From: Acidobacteriota bacterium
GTDB lineage: Bacteria; Acidobacteriota; Terriglobia; UBA7540
Assembly (NCBI GenBank): GCA_902812465.1
Contig: CADDZE010000005.1
Location: 1 to 64,000, forward strand
Length of the DNA: 64,000 bases
Direction of reading: 5' to 3'
Under the pieces are notes generated by a model. The model was not told where the DNA came from. It saw only the letters and a program-made list of their open reading frames with translations, and ran no database searches. Position numbers and translations under genes: made by a program. Every line of letters starts with the position of its first letter. Position 1 is the stretch's first letter. Shown here piece after piece: positions 16,378 through 25,789 of the stretch.

Positions 16378-16682
16378 TGCTTAAAACCCGCGCCGGCGGC
16401 GGCTCCGAAATCACTCTAGACCGTGCGGTAAACCGATGTCAAAACCAAGCACGGCCTTCAAAGCCACTGCGTGAAAAGTCCTCCGGCGCCCCGGGCCGAA
16501 CGGACAGCGCCCTACTATCCGGCAGCCGGACTTGGGTGATGGGTGGTTGTGCGCGCAGGATGCGGTCGATCCCGCGCCGAGACAATCTCGGGCCTGGGCA
16601 TTCAAGCAGGTGCTGGCGTTCCCCAGCTTTGCTATCATCCCATCTGGCCAATGCCGCACCTCTTTGAATGCCAGGACCAGCC
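16378..16682. other. Intergenic region without recognised gene
   Basis: A 305-bp gap between the divergent GT2 and radical SAM genes that should hold both promoters. No coding frame with family similarity and no clear -35/-10 pair was found by eye. Confidence 0.5.
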
Positions 16683-18083
16683 ATGCATGTCCTGCTCATC
16701 TCCACCTATGAACTGGGGCGCCAGCCCTTTGGGTTAGCGTCGCCCGCAGCATGGCTGCGCCGGGCGGGCGCCTCGGTCGCCTGCGTGGACCTTTCCCGGC
16801 AGCCTTTGGACGAGGAGGCTGTCCGCCGCGCACACTTGGTCGCCTTCTACCTGCCCATGCATACGGCCACGCGCCTGGCTGCCCAGGTAGTGCCCCAGGT
16901 GCGCCGGCTGAATCCGCACGCCTGCCTTTGCTTTTACGGGCTCTACGCTCCGGTTAACGAGGGCTTCCTGCGGAAGCTGGGCGCGCATGCCCTCCTCGGT
17001 GGTGAATTCGAGGAAGGGTTGGTGGAGCTGGTGGAACGATTAAAGGCGCGAGGCAACCTGAGCAAGCAAGCGGAGCCAGTTATTTCTCTGGCGCGCCAGA
17101 GGTTTCTGACGCCTGACCGTCAAGGTCTGCCACCACTCTCCAGCTATGCCCATCTGAACCAAGCCGGCCAGAGGCCGCGCGTCGTGGGCTACACGGAAGC
17201 GACGCGCGGCTGCAAGCACCTTTGCCGGCACTGTCCGGTGGTGCCCATCTACCAGGGGCGCTTCCGCATCGTTCAGCCGGAGGTGGTGCTGGCGGACATC
17301 CGGCAGCAGGTCGAGGCGGGAGCCGAACACATCACTTTTGGCGATCCCGACTTCTTCAATGGGATAGGGCACGCCTTACGAATCGTGGCTCAACTGCACC
17401 GTGAATATCCCCGCCTGACTTACGACGTGACCATCAAAATCGAACACCTGCTGCGGTACGCCGGGCACCTGGCGACACTGCGCGACACGGGATGCCTCTT
17501 CGTCACCAGCGCGGTCGAGTCCGTGGACGATACGATCCTTGCACGACTCGAGAAGGGCCACACCTTCGCCGATTTCCTGCGCGTCGTTCGTCTCTTCCGG
17601 GAAACCGGGCTGTGCCTGGCGCCCACCTTCGTCCCCTTCACGCCTTGGACCACGCTCGCCGGGTACTGCCAGCTGCTCAGGTCCCTGGCTGAGATGGACT
17701 TGGTCGAGAACGTGGCGCCCATTCAGCTTGCCATACGCTTGCTGATTCCTGCCGGCTCACACCTGCTCGAACTCGACGAGGTACGCGCCCTCGCCGGACC
17801 GTTCTGCGAGGCGGAGCTGGTCTATCCGTGGAAAAGCCCCAACCCGGCCGTCGACGAACTCTCGCGCCGCGTCCAGTTCCGAGTGGCGCGAGGTCTGAGG
17901 GATGGCGAGACGCGCTGGGCGATCTTCGAGAGCGTCTGGCGCCTAGCGCACGAGCTGGCCGGGCTCGCCGGCCGCGAAATTCCCCAGGAAGACGTCGGAC
18001 CGGCTCGCGCGGCGGTGCCCTATCTAACTGAGCCCTGGTATTGTTGAGCCGAACCAAGCGGGGACCAGTTGGCCCCTGTCTGA
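16683..18083 (+). CDS. B12-binding radical SAM selenoprotein with CUAEP tail (TGA at 18045-18047 read as Sec)
   Basis: Conventional calling stops at TGA 18045. Reading it as Sec gives 466 residues ending CUAEPSGDQLAPV, with Cys454-Sec455-Ala-Glu-Pro, before TGA 18081-18083. I recall a named family of CUAEP/CCAEP-tail radical SAM (seleno)proteins, which this fits exactly. The N-terminus (MHVLLISTYELGRQPFGLAS) is a cobalamin-binding-like Rossmann region (about 1-125). The radical SAM core carries CKHLCRHC (Cys177, 181, 184; CX3CX2C), then HITFGDPDFFNG and a TIM-barrel region to about 400. The reaction is unknown; the redox-active Cys-Sec pair at the end may donate or accept electrons or bind metal. 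ATG 16683 is preferred to 16668 because AGGA lies 6 bases ahead. It is a single gene divergent from the glycosyltransferase operon. Confidence 0.85.
18060..18076 (+). promoter_or_regulatory. Candidate bacterial SECIS element of the CUAEP radical SAM gene
   Basis: Downstream of UGA 18045-18047 the RNA can fold as GGGG-(A)-CC, loop AGUU (18067-18070), GG-CCCC: six G-C pairs with one bulged A. The apical loop starts 19 nt after the UGA and has G as its second base, in line with the usual bacterial SECIS pattern of a short GC-rich stem with a G early in the loop. It lacks the GGU loop of E. coli fdhF, as many non-enteric elements do. Folding was judged by eye. Confidence 0.6.
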
Positions 18084-18375
18084 GATGAGTAGTGGGTGCG
18101 TATCAAGGAGATATGTGGAAACTATCCCGCAGCGGACCCAGGAGCAACTTCACCCGGGGCCTAATCGCGAATAGTCCCCGGCGAGGGAGCGCACTCCGTC
18201 GCTGCTGGCTTGCAACAATTCGCGCTCCCAGACCACTCACAAGTCATTGAATCGCTGCCAGGTCGCTGAAACCGTTCGCATCGCAGCGTTTCCGATACGT
18301 TTCAGGACGGCGAAGCAGGCCGAGCTGCCGTGTTCGCGGCAACGTCAGCTTCCGAGGAGGGGCAAAAATGTGGTG

Positions 18376-20473
18376 ATGCGTCGCCGACCGAAGCAGCAGA
18401 GGCTCGAAGCCATTCGCGCAGTAACTTTTCGGACGCGATCCCTGCTCACCCTATTAGTGACGCTTGGAACCGTGCTGCTGCCCATCTCCGCAACGCGGGC
18501 TGCCAGCTACTACGTTAGCCCCACCGGCAGCGACGCGAACCCCGGCACCCGTTCCCGTCCTTGGCGCACCCTGTTAAGGGTTAACTCCAACAAGTTTTCC
18601 GCCGGGGACCGAATCCTGTTGGAGGGTGGAGAGACGTTTGAAGGAAATCTTATTCTGGACGATCGCTCCACTGCCAGCCCTCGGCGGCCCGTAATCATCG
18701 GGTCATATGGCCAGGGGCGAGCCCGGATTCATGCCGGGAAAGGCACGGGAGTCCTGATAAGGAACCTGGGCGGCGTGGTAATTCGCGACCTTGTGTTGAA
18801 GGGAGAGAACGCTGGTACGAACCGCGGTTTTGGTGTCGCCGTGGTGAATGAACGGGGCACCGCACAACTTGAATCTGTTTGGATCGACCATGTTGAGGCC
18901 AGCGGCTTCCACTGGGCGGGAATCTACGTGGGTGGCGCCCCCGATCTGCCCGGAATCAAGACGCCCGAGTCTGGTCGCTACGGCTTCCGGAACGTGAGAA
19001 TCTCCCGCTGCGCGGTGCACGGCAACATGTACTACGGCATCTGGGTGAGCGGGCCTTGGGTCCGCGTCCACAAAGAGTACGCCAACCGGGAGGTGACGAT
19101 CAGTGAGTGCGTCGCGTATCAGAATCCAGGCGACAGGACTTACAAAGAGAACCACAGTGGCGATGGAATTTTGCTCGACGACACCGACCACGGCGGAATC
19201 GAGCGTTGCACCGCCTACGAAAATGGGTATGCCAATGGAAGTAGCCAGGGCGGGCCTGTGGGTATCTGGGCGGATGAGTCCAACGACGTGACTATCCAGT
19301 TTTGCGAATCCTTCGGCAATCGAACCGGTGGGGCCGCCGACGGCGGCGGGTTCGACCTCGATGGCGGAGTGACGAAATTCAGTGATGTAGTATAACTACA
19401 GCCATGGCAACGACGGTGCCGGCTACCTGGTGTGGAACTACGGCGCTATCCATCCTCTGGCCCACAATGTCATTCGCTACAACATCAGCGAAAACGACGG
19501 CCGCAAGCACCATTATGCCGGGATCGGTGTCGGCACCTTGGGAACGCCCGTAGAAGATGTCGAGGTCTACAACAATAGCATCTTCACGGCACCCAGCAGC
19601 ACGGGAACGCCCGTGGTGGTATGGGTGGGAGGCAGAGCGGCGAATCGCGCCATTCGCTTTCGCAACAATCTGCTGATCTCGGAGGCCAGTGTGCCTTTGG
19701 TGGAAATAGAACCGAACCAGCAGGATGTGCGGTTCGAAGGCAACGCCTATTGGGCGCGCAGCGGAAACTTCCTGTTTCTTGACCGGGGCAAAACCTACCA
19801 CGGCCTGGATGAGTGGAGAAAAGCTACTGGACAGGAGCAGCTTGCCGGCCGGTCCACCGATATCGCGACGGCGCCCCGCCTGACGAGCCTAGGGGATGGC
19901 CAAACGATGGCGGCGAAGGCCTCCCTCTCCACCCTGCAGAGTTATCGTCTTCTGCCGGATTCCCCTCTGATCGATGCCGGATTGGATTTGCCCGCCGAGT
20001 TTGGTATCGACGTGGGTACCCGCGATTTCTGGGGTACACCTATTCCGCAAGGACAGCGTTTCGATATCGGCGCTTGTGAGGCTCCCACCGGCAACCCGCA
20101 ACCGTCCGACCGTTCAAACAAGTCGCAGTTCATGATGCAGCTCCTCCAGCTCTGCACCCTGGGGCGGGCGGCTCGGCGCCGCGTTCTGCCGCCACGGAAG
20201 CCGGTTTCGGCCGCCGTTTGCATAGCAGCAGCGCCCTGCCGCGGTGCAAGCCTGACCGCACCGTCCTCACGGCGCCACCCAGCACGGCTCGCCTCAGGCG
20301 CTCCAGGGATTGGCCCCGGGTCCGGTCCTCAAGCGGATCGGACGCCGAGGAGGCGGCGCCAAGCTCAAGCCGTGCGTGGTCGGCCACTTCGTCTTCCTGC
20401 CCGTTGCCGTTCGTTCGCATCGGCACCTAGGCGCCCTCCCGATCCAGGCACCGCAGAACGAACTTGCGGCTGA
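18376..20473 (+). pseudogene. Secreted right-handed parallel beta-helix protein, frameshifted
   Basis: The first part (18376 to about 19390) has a signal peptide (FRTRSLLTLLVTLGTVLL ... TRAAS), the DUF1565-like opening YYVSPTGSDANPGTRSRPW and beta-helix coils such as ISRCAVHGNMYYGIWVSG and DVTIQFCESFGNRTGG. At about 19390 one extra base (GTAGTATAAC where GTATATAAC would be in phase) ends the frame at TAA 19393-19395. The protein continues in the next frame as YNYSHGNDGAGYLVWNYGA through more coils to RFDIGACEAP at about 20085. The family includes polysaccharide lyases and other carbohydrate-active proteins. After 20085 the open frame runs to 20473 over the opposite-strand ECF-sigma remnant and is low-complexity, so the native stop is probably lost as well. 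AGGAGG at 18354-18361 supports a start at GTG 18370 or ATG 18376. Confidence 0.75.
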
Positions 20474-20745
20474 TCCCGTCAAGAAAGGCTGAGCGAGCCC
20501 TTTGCGGGCTCAAAGCCAGCTGTTTCCCGCATCAGGACCAGGAACACCTCGTGGCTTACCTCCTCTGCCAGTCTGGGGCTTCCGGGCATTGGCAGGGCGT
20601 CGCGATAGACGCGCCCTGAGTATCGCGGGTACAGGGCAGCGAACGACTGCTCATCGCCGGCTGCTGCCCGTCGCAACAGATCGTCGTCGCTGAAGTTTGC
20701 GCGGTCCGTCATCCGTCTCCTGTCATGGGGATCTGCCATGCCCAA
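20130..20745 (-). pseudogene. Decayed ECF RNA polymerase sigma factor gene
   Basis: Region 2 is recognisable at the start (DDDLLRRAAAGDEQSFAALY, then EEVSHEVFLVLMRETAGFEP). The frame is lost near 20487, after which AFLDGISRKFVLRCLDREGA follows in another frame. A TAG (20427-20429) interrupts, then the frame goes on with DEVADHARLELGAASSASDP and QSLERLRRAV and jumps straight to LGGAVRTVRSGLHRGRALLL. The ~25 residues of region 4 that normally precede AVGTVRSRLHRARALL are deleted. One frameshift, one nonsense codon and an internal deletion make this a clear pseudogene. It sits next to an intact ECF sigma gene on the other strand but belongs to a different subgroup. Confidence 0.7.
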
Positions 20746-21057
20746 CCGTTACCATTTCGGTGGTCAGCCATGAAAAGCTCCCGAAAGTGCGGTCGGTCCG
20801 GAAATATTTACGCTCTTTGACACGCGATGGTTGATCCGTGGGTGTCCGGTTCTCTTCGATCTCGCTCGCGTCAAGGAAGTTAAGATCGCTTCCGATTTTG
20901 GCCTACTGATTGCACAGCCTCTGATTGGCCTGGCCTCCGCGGGTATCCAGCCGGCCCAACCGGTCTCCGAGGCGCCCGCGAAGAATAGCGAAGTTCTGTC
21001 GGAGGGCAGGCGCGAACGTTATGTCATGAACTCATTTGTTTCATTGGCGAGGGAATC
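20746..21057. other. Intergenic region upstream of intact ECF sigma gene
   Basis: A 312-bp gap between the divergent sigma-factor remnant and the intact sigma gene. It must hold the promoter of the latter; no confident ECF-type -35/-10 pair was found. A short overlapping frame here shows no family similarity. Confidence 0.45.
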
Positions 21058-21702
21058 ATGGCGGTCCATCGAACGGATGAACGAAAACTTTTGCGTCGGG
21101 CGCGGGCGGGCAGCACTGAATCGCTGGACGTCCTGTTTCGGCAGTATTACCGCAATATTTATCACATTGCGTTTCGCATTACGGGTAACCCGGAGGACGC
21201 CGAGGACGTCACGCAGGACGCCCTACTCAAAGCTTACTGCAATTTTGCTCAGTTTCGCGGCAATTCCCGCTTCTACACTTGGCTCGTTCGCATTGCGGTG
21301 AACGAAGCGCTGATGAAACTCCGCCGGGCGCGCTGCCATCAGCAGGTCTCTCTAGAGGAGCATCGTGAGGCGGCCGAGACGCTGCATCCGGCTCCGCGCG
21401 AGGTGGAAGACCACAGCAGCAATCCCGAGCAGCTTTACAAGCAGTCGGAGCTCGGGCGGATTCTGCGCAAGAGCTTGCAAGGGCTGGGACCGCGCCTGAG
21501 TTCTGCCTTCGTGCTGAGAAATGTGGAGGGGCATTCGGCGATCGAGGTGGCGCAAATTCTGGGGTTGTCGTTGCCGGCGGTGAAGTCGCGCCTTCTGCGA
21601 GCGCGGCTGAAGCTGCAGCGCCGCCTGATGGTGGCTCTCCGTTGCGCTAGCCTTGCTGAGCACGATGCCGAGCGCATCGCCCTGCGGTTGCTGAGCACCT
21701 GA
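21058..21702 (+). CDS. ECF RNA polymerase sigma factor (RpoE-like)
   Basis: A 214-residue sigma factor. Region 2 (about 25-95) has LFRQYYRNIYHIAFRITGN, PEDAEDVTQDALLKAY and FRGNSRFYTWLVRIAVNEAL. Region 4 (about 140-195) has GLGPRLSSAFVLRNVEGHSA followed by a helix-turn-helix with GLSLPAVKSRLLRARLKLQRR. The linker (LEEHREAAETLHPAPREVED) is typical for RpoE-like members. GAGGGAATC directly precedes ATG 21058. No anti-sigma gene is adjacent; the next gene is convergent ligD, so its control is not evident here. Confidence 0.9.
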   Translation: MAVHRTDERKLLRRARAGSTESLDVLFRQYYRNIYHIAFRITGNPEDAEDVTQDALLKAYCNFAQFRGNSRFYTWLVRIAVNEALMKLRRARCHQQVSLEEHREAAETLHPAPREVEDHSSNPEQLYKQSELGRILRKSLQGLGPRLSSAFVLRNVEGHSAIEVAQILGLSLPAVKSRLLRARLKLQRRLMVALRCASLAEHDAERIALRLLST

Positions 21703-21740
21703 ACATCTAACGCCCTTCCAAAGGCAGGAAGCAGCTGCTT

Positions 21741-24398
21741 TCACCGCAGGTTGGTTTTGGCCCGCCAGGCCATCAGGCGCTCGAGGGCGTCTTCGAGCTG
21801 CTGGCGGCGGTCCCAAAATGGAGCCCAAAGGTCGCCGAGTCTTGCCAGCCGGCCGCGCACGGTTTGGATGTTAAATCGCTCCGGCCGCAAGGTGACCTTT
21901 AACTCGGCTGGCCGGATGGGAGTCGAGACGGGCGCCCCGGGAAACGCGCGCACGCTGTAAACGGAGGCGAGTGGCCGGCCCAGCGCGTTCTGGGCGACGT
22001 CGATCAAGACCGTCCCAGGCTTACGCTTGCTGACCGAGCGCTCCAGCGTCACCTTTTGGGGCTCCTCGTGCGCCACCGACCTGCCCACGATCTCGGCGAA
22101 GGTGCGCACCTGCTGGTAGCTGTAGCCGGGCGCGACGGGCACGTAGAAGTGCAAGCCCGTGGCTCCGGAAGTCTTGATGAAGACCTCGAGCCCCAGCGCC
22201 CGCAGCTGGCGCAGCACAGCTCGTCCGATCTGCACTACCACATCAAATTTGGTTCCCGCGCTGGGATCCAGATCGAAGAACAGGTAGTCGGGATGCTCGA
22301 GATCGGACGCGCGACTCGACCAAGGGTTATGGTCGATGCAGCCCAGATTGGTGAGATAGAGCAGATCGGTGCGATCGTTGGCCAGGAAATACCGGATGGT
22401 TCGCGGTGAACCCGACGCGCGTTTTTCTTCTGACTCGATTTCTACCGTGGGAATCCAAGGCGGAATCGACTCGGGCGCATCTTTTTGAAAGAAAGAAGGG
22501 CCATGGATTCCGTCCGGATAGCGCCTGAGGACTAGCGGCCGCTCACGGAGGAACGGCAGAATGTACTTTGCGTGAAGGTAATAAAAATTGAGAAGATCTC
22601 GCTTGGTGTATCCCGACTCGGGAAAGTACATCTTGTTCAGATTGGTCAGCTGCAACTGCTTGCCCTCTAATTCCAAGGTTAGGTTGTCCGTCCGGCCTTC
22701 CTTGAGCTCGCGCGCGATGTCGTTCTCCCGCCGGAGCACCCGGCTGGCCAGTACCGGGCCCGGGGGAGCCGGAGGCGGATCGGCATTCGCCTTGTGAGGT
22801 GACGGCGCCTGGGTGTCGAACCGGCAGTCCTTGGGATTCCGGTCAGGCCGAAGCCCCAAAAAGACGGGTGCGCGCAGATGCCTTTCGCGCGTCCAGTTGC
22901 TGTACTTCACCCGCACCACCAACTTGGGCTTCACCCAGAAAGCTTTCTCCCTGGTCGCGGGAACGGGGTCAAACGGGCAGCGTGGGGATGACAGGCGCTG
23001 CAGTTCATCGTGTAGCTGCTTTTGGCTCTGGCCGTTGAAGCCGGTTCCGACGCCACCGACCAAGCGGAGCCTTCCCTGATCGTCATAGAGTCCCACGAGC
23101 AGGGCGCCGAAGAACTCGCGTGAACCCCGGGGCGCCGTCCATCCCCCGACGACGGCATCAAGATCGTTTACCACTTTCAGCTTCAGCCAGGAATTCGTCC
23201 GCCCGCTCTTGTAAGGACTCCGCGCATGCTTGGCGATGATTCCTTCCAGACCTTGCTTGCGCGCCAGCTCAAAGAGCTCGCGCCCTTTCTCCTCGACATG
23301 ATCGGCGTAGCGGAAGGAACCTCCGGGTTCCAGCAGCGCCCGCAACAAGCGCTTACGCTCGATGAGGGAGGCCTGGCGAAGGTCGTAGCCGTCGCAATAA
23401 AGCAGATCAAACAGGTAGTAGACAACCGGGGCCTGGCGCTGCAAAGCCGCCGGCGGCCGGTCAACATTCATACGCTGCTGCAAGCGCTCGAAGTCGCTGC
23501 GGCCCTGTTCGTCCAGCACGACGATTTCACCATCCAGGATCGCTTTCGAAGCCAGCACGTGCTGTGGCAACTCGGCCAGCTCCGGATAGTAACTGGTGAT
23601 GCTGCGCCCGGTGCGCGCCTGAAGCCGAAGCTTCCCCTCGTCGACCCAGGCCAGGGCGCGCACACCATCCCATTTGATCTCGAAGAGCCAGTCGGGGTGG
23701 GAGAACGGCTTATCGAAGGCCGTGGCCAACATGGGCTCGACTCGTTCGAGCATGGCCGCGCGGCGCGCACCCTGGAGGCCCGCGGGGCGCAGAGTGGCCG
23801 CGGGGGGAGCGTCGGAAGGCGACACCCCTTCCTCAATCTCCTTCATCCGGCGCCCGCTCAGCACCGAGCCGTCATGCTCCTCGATGTTCCAGTGTGGGTC
23901 CGCCGCGGCGTCCCGGTGCTTGATGAGCAGCCACGCGTTGCCCTTCCCCTTTTCCGCCGCCTGGCGCAGTTTCACCAAGGTCCAGCTTCCCCGCAGCTTG
24001 TGGCCGTGCAGCACAAACTTAATTTCCCCTCGCTCGAGCTGCTGGCGGGGCGCCAGGGTGCCTTCCGTCTCGAACGTGCCCGCATCCCACACCATGACGG
24101 GACCAGCGCCGTAATGCCCGTCGGGAATAACACCCTCGAAGGTGGCATACTCGAGCGGGTGATCCTCGGTTTGTATCGCCAGGCGCTTGTCAGCGGGATT
24201 CATGGATGGGCCTTTGGGGACGGCCCAGGATTTCAGTACGCCGTCGATTTCGAGGCGAAAGTCGTAGTGCAGGCGCGCGGCGTCGTGCTTCTGAACGACA
24301 AAGCGATGGCCGCCGAAAGGACGTGGTGCGGTGTCGCCAGCCGGCTCCGGCGTCTGATCCAAACGGCGCTTGCGGCGATATTCCTGAAGCGCATTCAT
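21741..24398 (-). CDS. ligD: Multifunctional DNA ligase D for NHEJ (phosphoesterase-ligase-polymerase)
   Basis: An 885-residue protein with three domains in the order PE-LIG-POL, as in Pseudomonas. The 3'-phosphoesterase domain (about 25-180) has FVVQKHDAARLHYDFRLEI and EDHPLEYATFEG. The ATP-dependent ligase (about 215-520) has catalytic Lys242 in FEIKWDGVRALAW, with DGEIVVLD and EGIIAKHARSPYKSGRTNSW. The primase-like polymerase domain (about 580-870) has NLNKMYFPESGYTKRDLLNF and metal-binding FFDLDPS. It repairs double-strand breaks together with Ku, which is not encoded in this window. ATG 24398 is chosen because homologues open with the LxxYRxKR motif; an in-frame ATG at 24425 adds nine residues and no ribosome site distinguishes them. 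Confidence 0.94.
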   Translation of the reverse strand: MNALQEYRRKRRLDQTPEPAGDTAPRPFGGHRFVVQKHDAARLHYDFRLEIDGVLKSWAVPKGPSMNPADKRLAIQTEDHPLEYATFEGVIPDGHYGAGPVMVWDAGTFETEGTLAPRQQLERGEIKFVLHGHKLRGSWTLVKLRQAAEKGKGNAWLLIKHRDAAADPHWNIEEHDGSVLSGRRMKEIEEGVSPSDAPPAATLRPAGLQGARRAAMLERVEPMLATAFDKPFSHPDWLFEIKWDGVRALAWVDEGKLRLQARTGRSITSYYPELAELPQHVLASKAILDGEIVVLDEQGRSDFERLQQRMNVDRPPAALQRQAPVVYYLFDLLYCDGYDLRQASLIERKRLLRALLEPGGSFRYADHVEEKGRELFELARKQGLEGIIAKHARSPYKSGRTNSWLKLKVVNDLDAVVGGWTAPRGSREFFGALLVGLYDDQGRLRLVGGVGTGFNGQSQKQLHDELQRLSSPRCPFDPVPATREKAFWVKPKLVVRVKYSNWTRERHLRAPVFLGLRPDRNPKDCRFDTQAPSPHKANADPPPAPPGPVLASRVLRRENDIARELKEGRTDNLTLELEGKQLQLTNLNKMYFPESGYTKRDLLNFYYLHAKYILPFLRERPLVLRRYPDGIHGPSFFQKDAPESIPPWIPTVEIESEEKRASGSPRTIRYFLANDRTDLLYLTNLGCIDHNPWSSRASDLEHPDYLFFDLDPSAGTKFDVVVQIGRAVLRQLRALGLEVFIKTSGATGLHFYVPVAPGYSYQQVRTFAEIVGRSVAHEEPQKVTLERSVSKRKPGTVLIDVAQNALGRPLASVYSVRAFPGAPVSTPIRPAELKVTLRPERFNIQTVRGRLARLGDLWAPFWDRRQQLEDALERLMAWRAKTNLR

Positions 24399-24596
24399 AA
24401 CGAAGGCTGCTACGAATGATCGCATGACGGCGGTTCCCGTGCCATCCTCCCCCTCTGGGCGGGCAAATTGCGACCAATCGCGCCTCCAGCCAGCGCCCGG
24501 CGGCCACAGGCGATCCTTGTTTTAAGCGGAGGGCGTCCTGTATGATGGGGACTAACGCAGCCGGCCGGTCGGTGTTCCGGCTGAGGGAGACTTCGC

Positions 24597-25718
24597 ATGG
24601 CCGAGGTGAAGGTAGGGCTCCAGGATGTGGTGGTCGCCACGTCCAGCATCTGCTCGATTGACGGGCAGCGAGGGATTCTCACCTACCGCGGCTATGATAT
24701 TCACGACCTCGCTGAGCATGCCACCTTCGAAGAGGTCGTTTACTTGCTTTGGTACGGCCGCCTGCCCCGCCAACACGAGTTAGATGAACTGATCCAGCAG
24801 TTGGCGGAGAACCGGCCCATCTTGCCGGAAATTATCGACCTGCTGAAGCGCTTGCCGCCGCCTCAGCATCCTATGGAAACCTTGCGAACCGCGGTGTCTG
24901 CGCTTTCGCTTTACGATGCGGAAGCGGAGGACATGTCCGAGGAGGCGAACCGCCGCAAGGCCTTGCGCCTGACAGGGCAAATGGGAACACTGGTGGCGGC
25001 ATTCGGACGCATCCGTGAAGGCAAGGAGCCGGTTCCCCCCGACCCCAAACTGGGCCACGCCGCCAATTTCCTTTACATGCTGAAGGGGGAACGTCCCGAC
25101 CCTGAGGACGCCCACTGGTTTGATGTAGCGCTGATCTTGCACGCCGACCACAGCTACAATGCCTCGACCTTCTGCGCCCGCGTGACCGCCTCCACCCTCT
25201 CGGACATGCATTCGTGTATCACCTCGGCCATTGGTGCGCTGAAGGGGCCTTTGCACGGCGGTGCCAACGAGCAGGTGATGCGGATGCTGCTCGAGATCCA
25301 GACCCCGGAAAACGTGGCGCCGTACATCCACAACCTGCTGGCGCAAAAGAAGAAAGTGATGGGCTTCGGCCACCGCGTTTACCACACCGAGGATCCGCGG
25401 GCCACCGTGCTGCGGCGGATGTCCGAAGCTTTGGGGAAGCGCACCGGGCAGACGAAGTGGTTTGAAATGTCCAAGCAGATTGAAGACCTAATGATCCGCG
25501 AGAAGAAGATCAATGCCAACGTGGATTTCTATTCGGCTTCGTCGTATTACGTGCTGGGCATTCCCGTCGATCTCTACCCGCTGGTTTTCGCAGTCAGCCG
25601 CATTTCCGGATGGACGGCGCACGTGCTCGAGCAGTATGCCAACAACAAATTAATTCGCCCCCTCGCCGAATACGTCGGACCCACTAACCAAAAGTACGTA
25701 CCCATCAGCCAACGGTAG
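24597..25718 (+). CDS. gltA: Citrate synthase (or 2-methylcitrate synthase)
   Basis: A 373-residue short-type citrate synthase condensing oxaloacetate with acetyl-CoA. Catalytic residues are visible: His in GPLHGGANEQV, His in VMGFGHRVYH, and Asp in NVDFYSASSYY. The N-terminus (MAEVKVGLQDVVVATSSICS) and RGYDIHDLAEHATFEEVVYL are typical of the Gram-positive/archaeal-type enzyme, which shares its sequence with 2-methylcitrate synthases. No prp genes adjoin, so the TCA-cycle role is favoured. GAGGGAGA lies just ahead of the ATG. Confidence 0.93.
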   Translation: MAEVKVGLQDVVVATSSICSIDGQRGILTYRGYDIHDLAEHATFEEVVYLLWYGRLPRQHELDELIQQLAENRPILPEIIDLLKRLPPPQHPMETLRTAVSALSLYDAEAEDMSEEANRRKALRLTGQMGTLVAAFGRIREGKEPVPPDPKLGHAANFLYMLKGERPDPEDAHWFDVALILHADHSYNASTFCARVTASTLSDMHSCITSAIGALKGPLHGGANEQVMRMLLEIQTPENVAPYIHNLLAQKKKVMGFGHRVYHTEDPRATVLRRMSEALGKRTGQTKWFEMSKQIEDLMIREKKINANVDFYSASSYYVLGIPVDLYPLVFAVSRISGWTAHVLEQYANNKLIRPLAEYVGPTNQKYVPISQR

Positions 25719-25789
25719 CAGTAAAGCGAGCTTCGAGTTTCGTCCGAAACGCTTGCTCCGCCTCCCCTCTTTTTGTTCCTGACCGCGGA

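Noticed and set aside
18045-18047. TGA as the true stop of the radical SAM gene
   Set aside because: The following codons spell AEP to complete the CUAEP motif and a GC-rich hairpin lies at SECIS distance.
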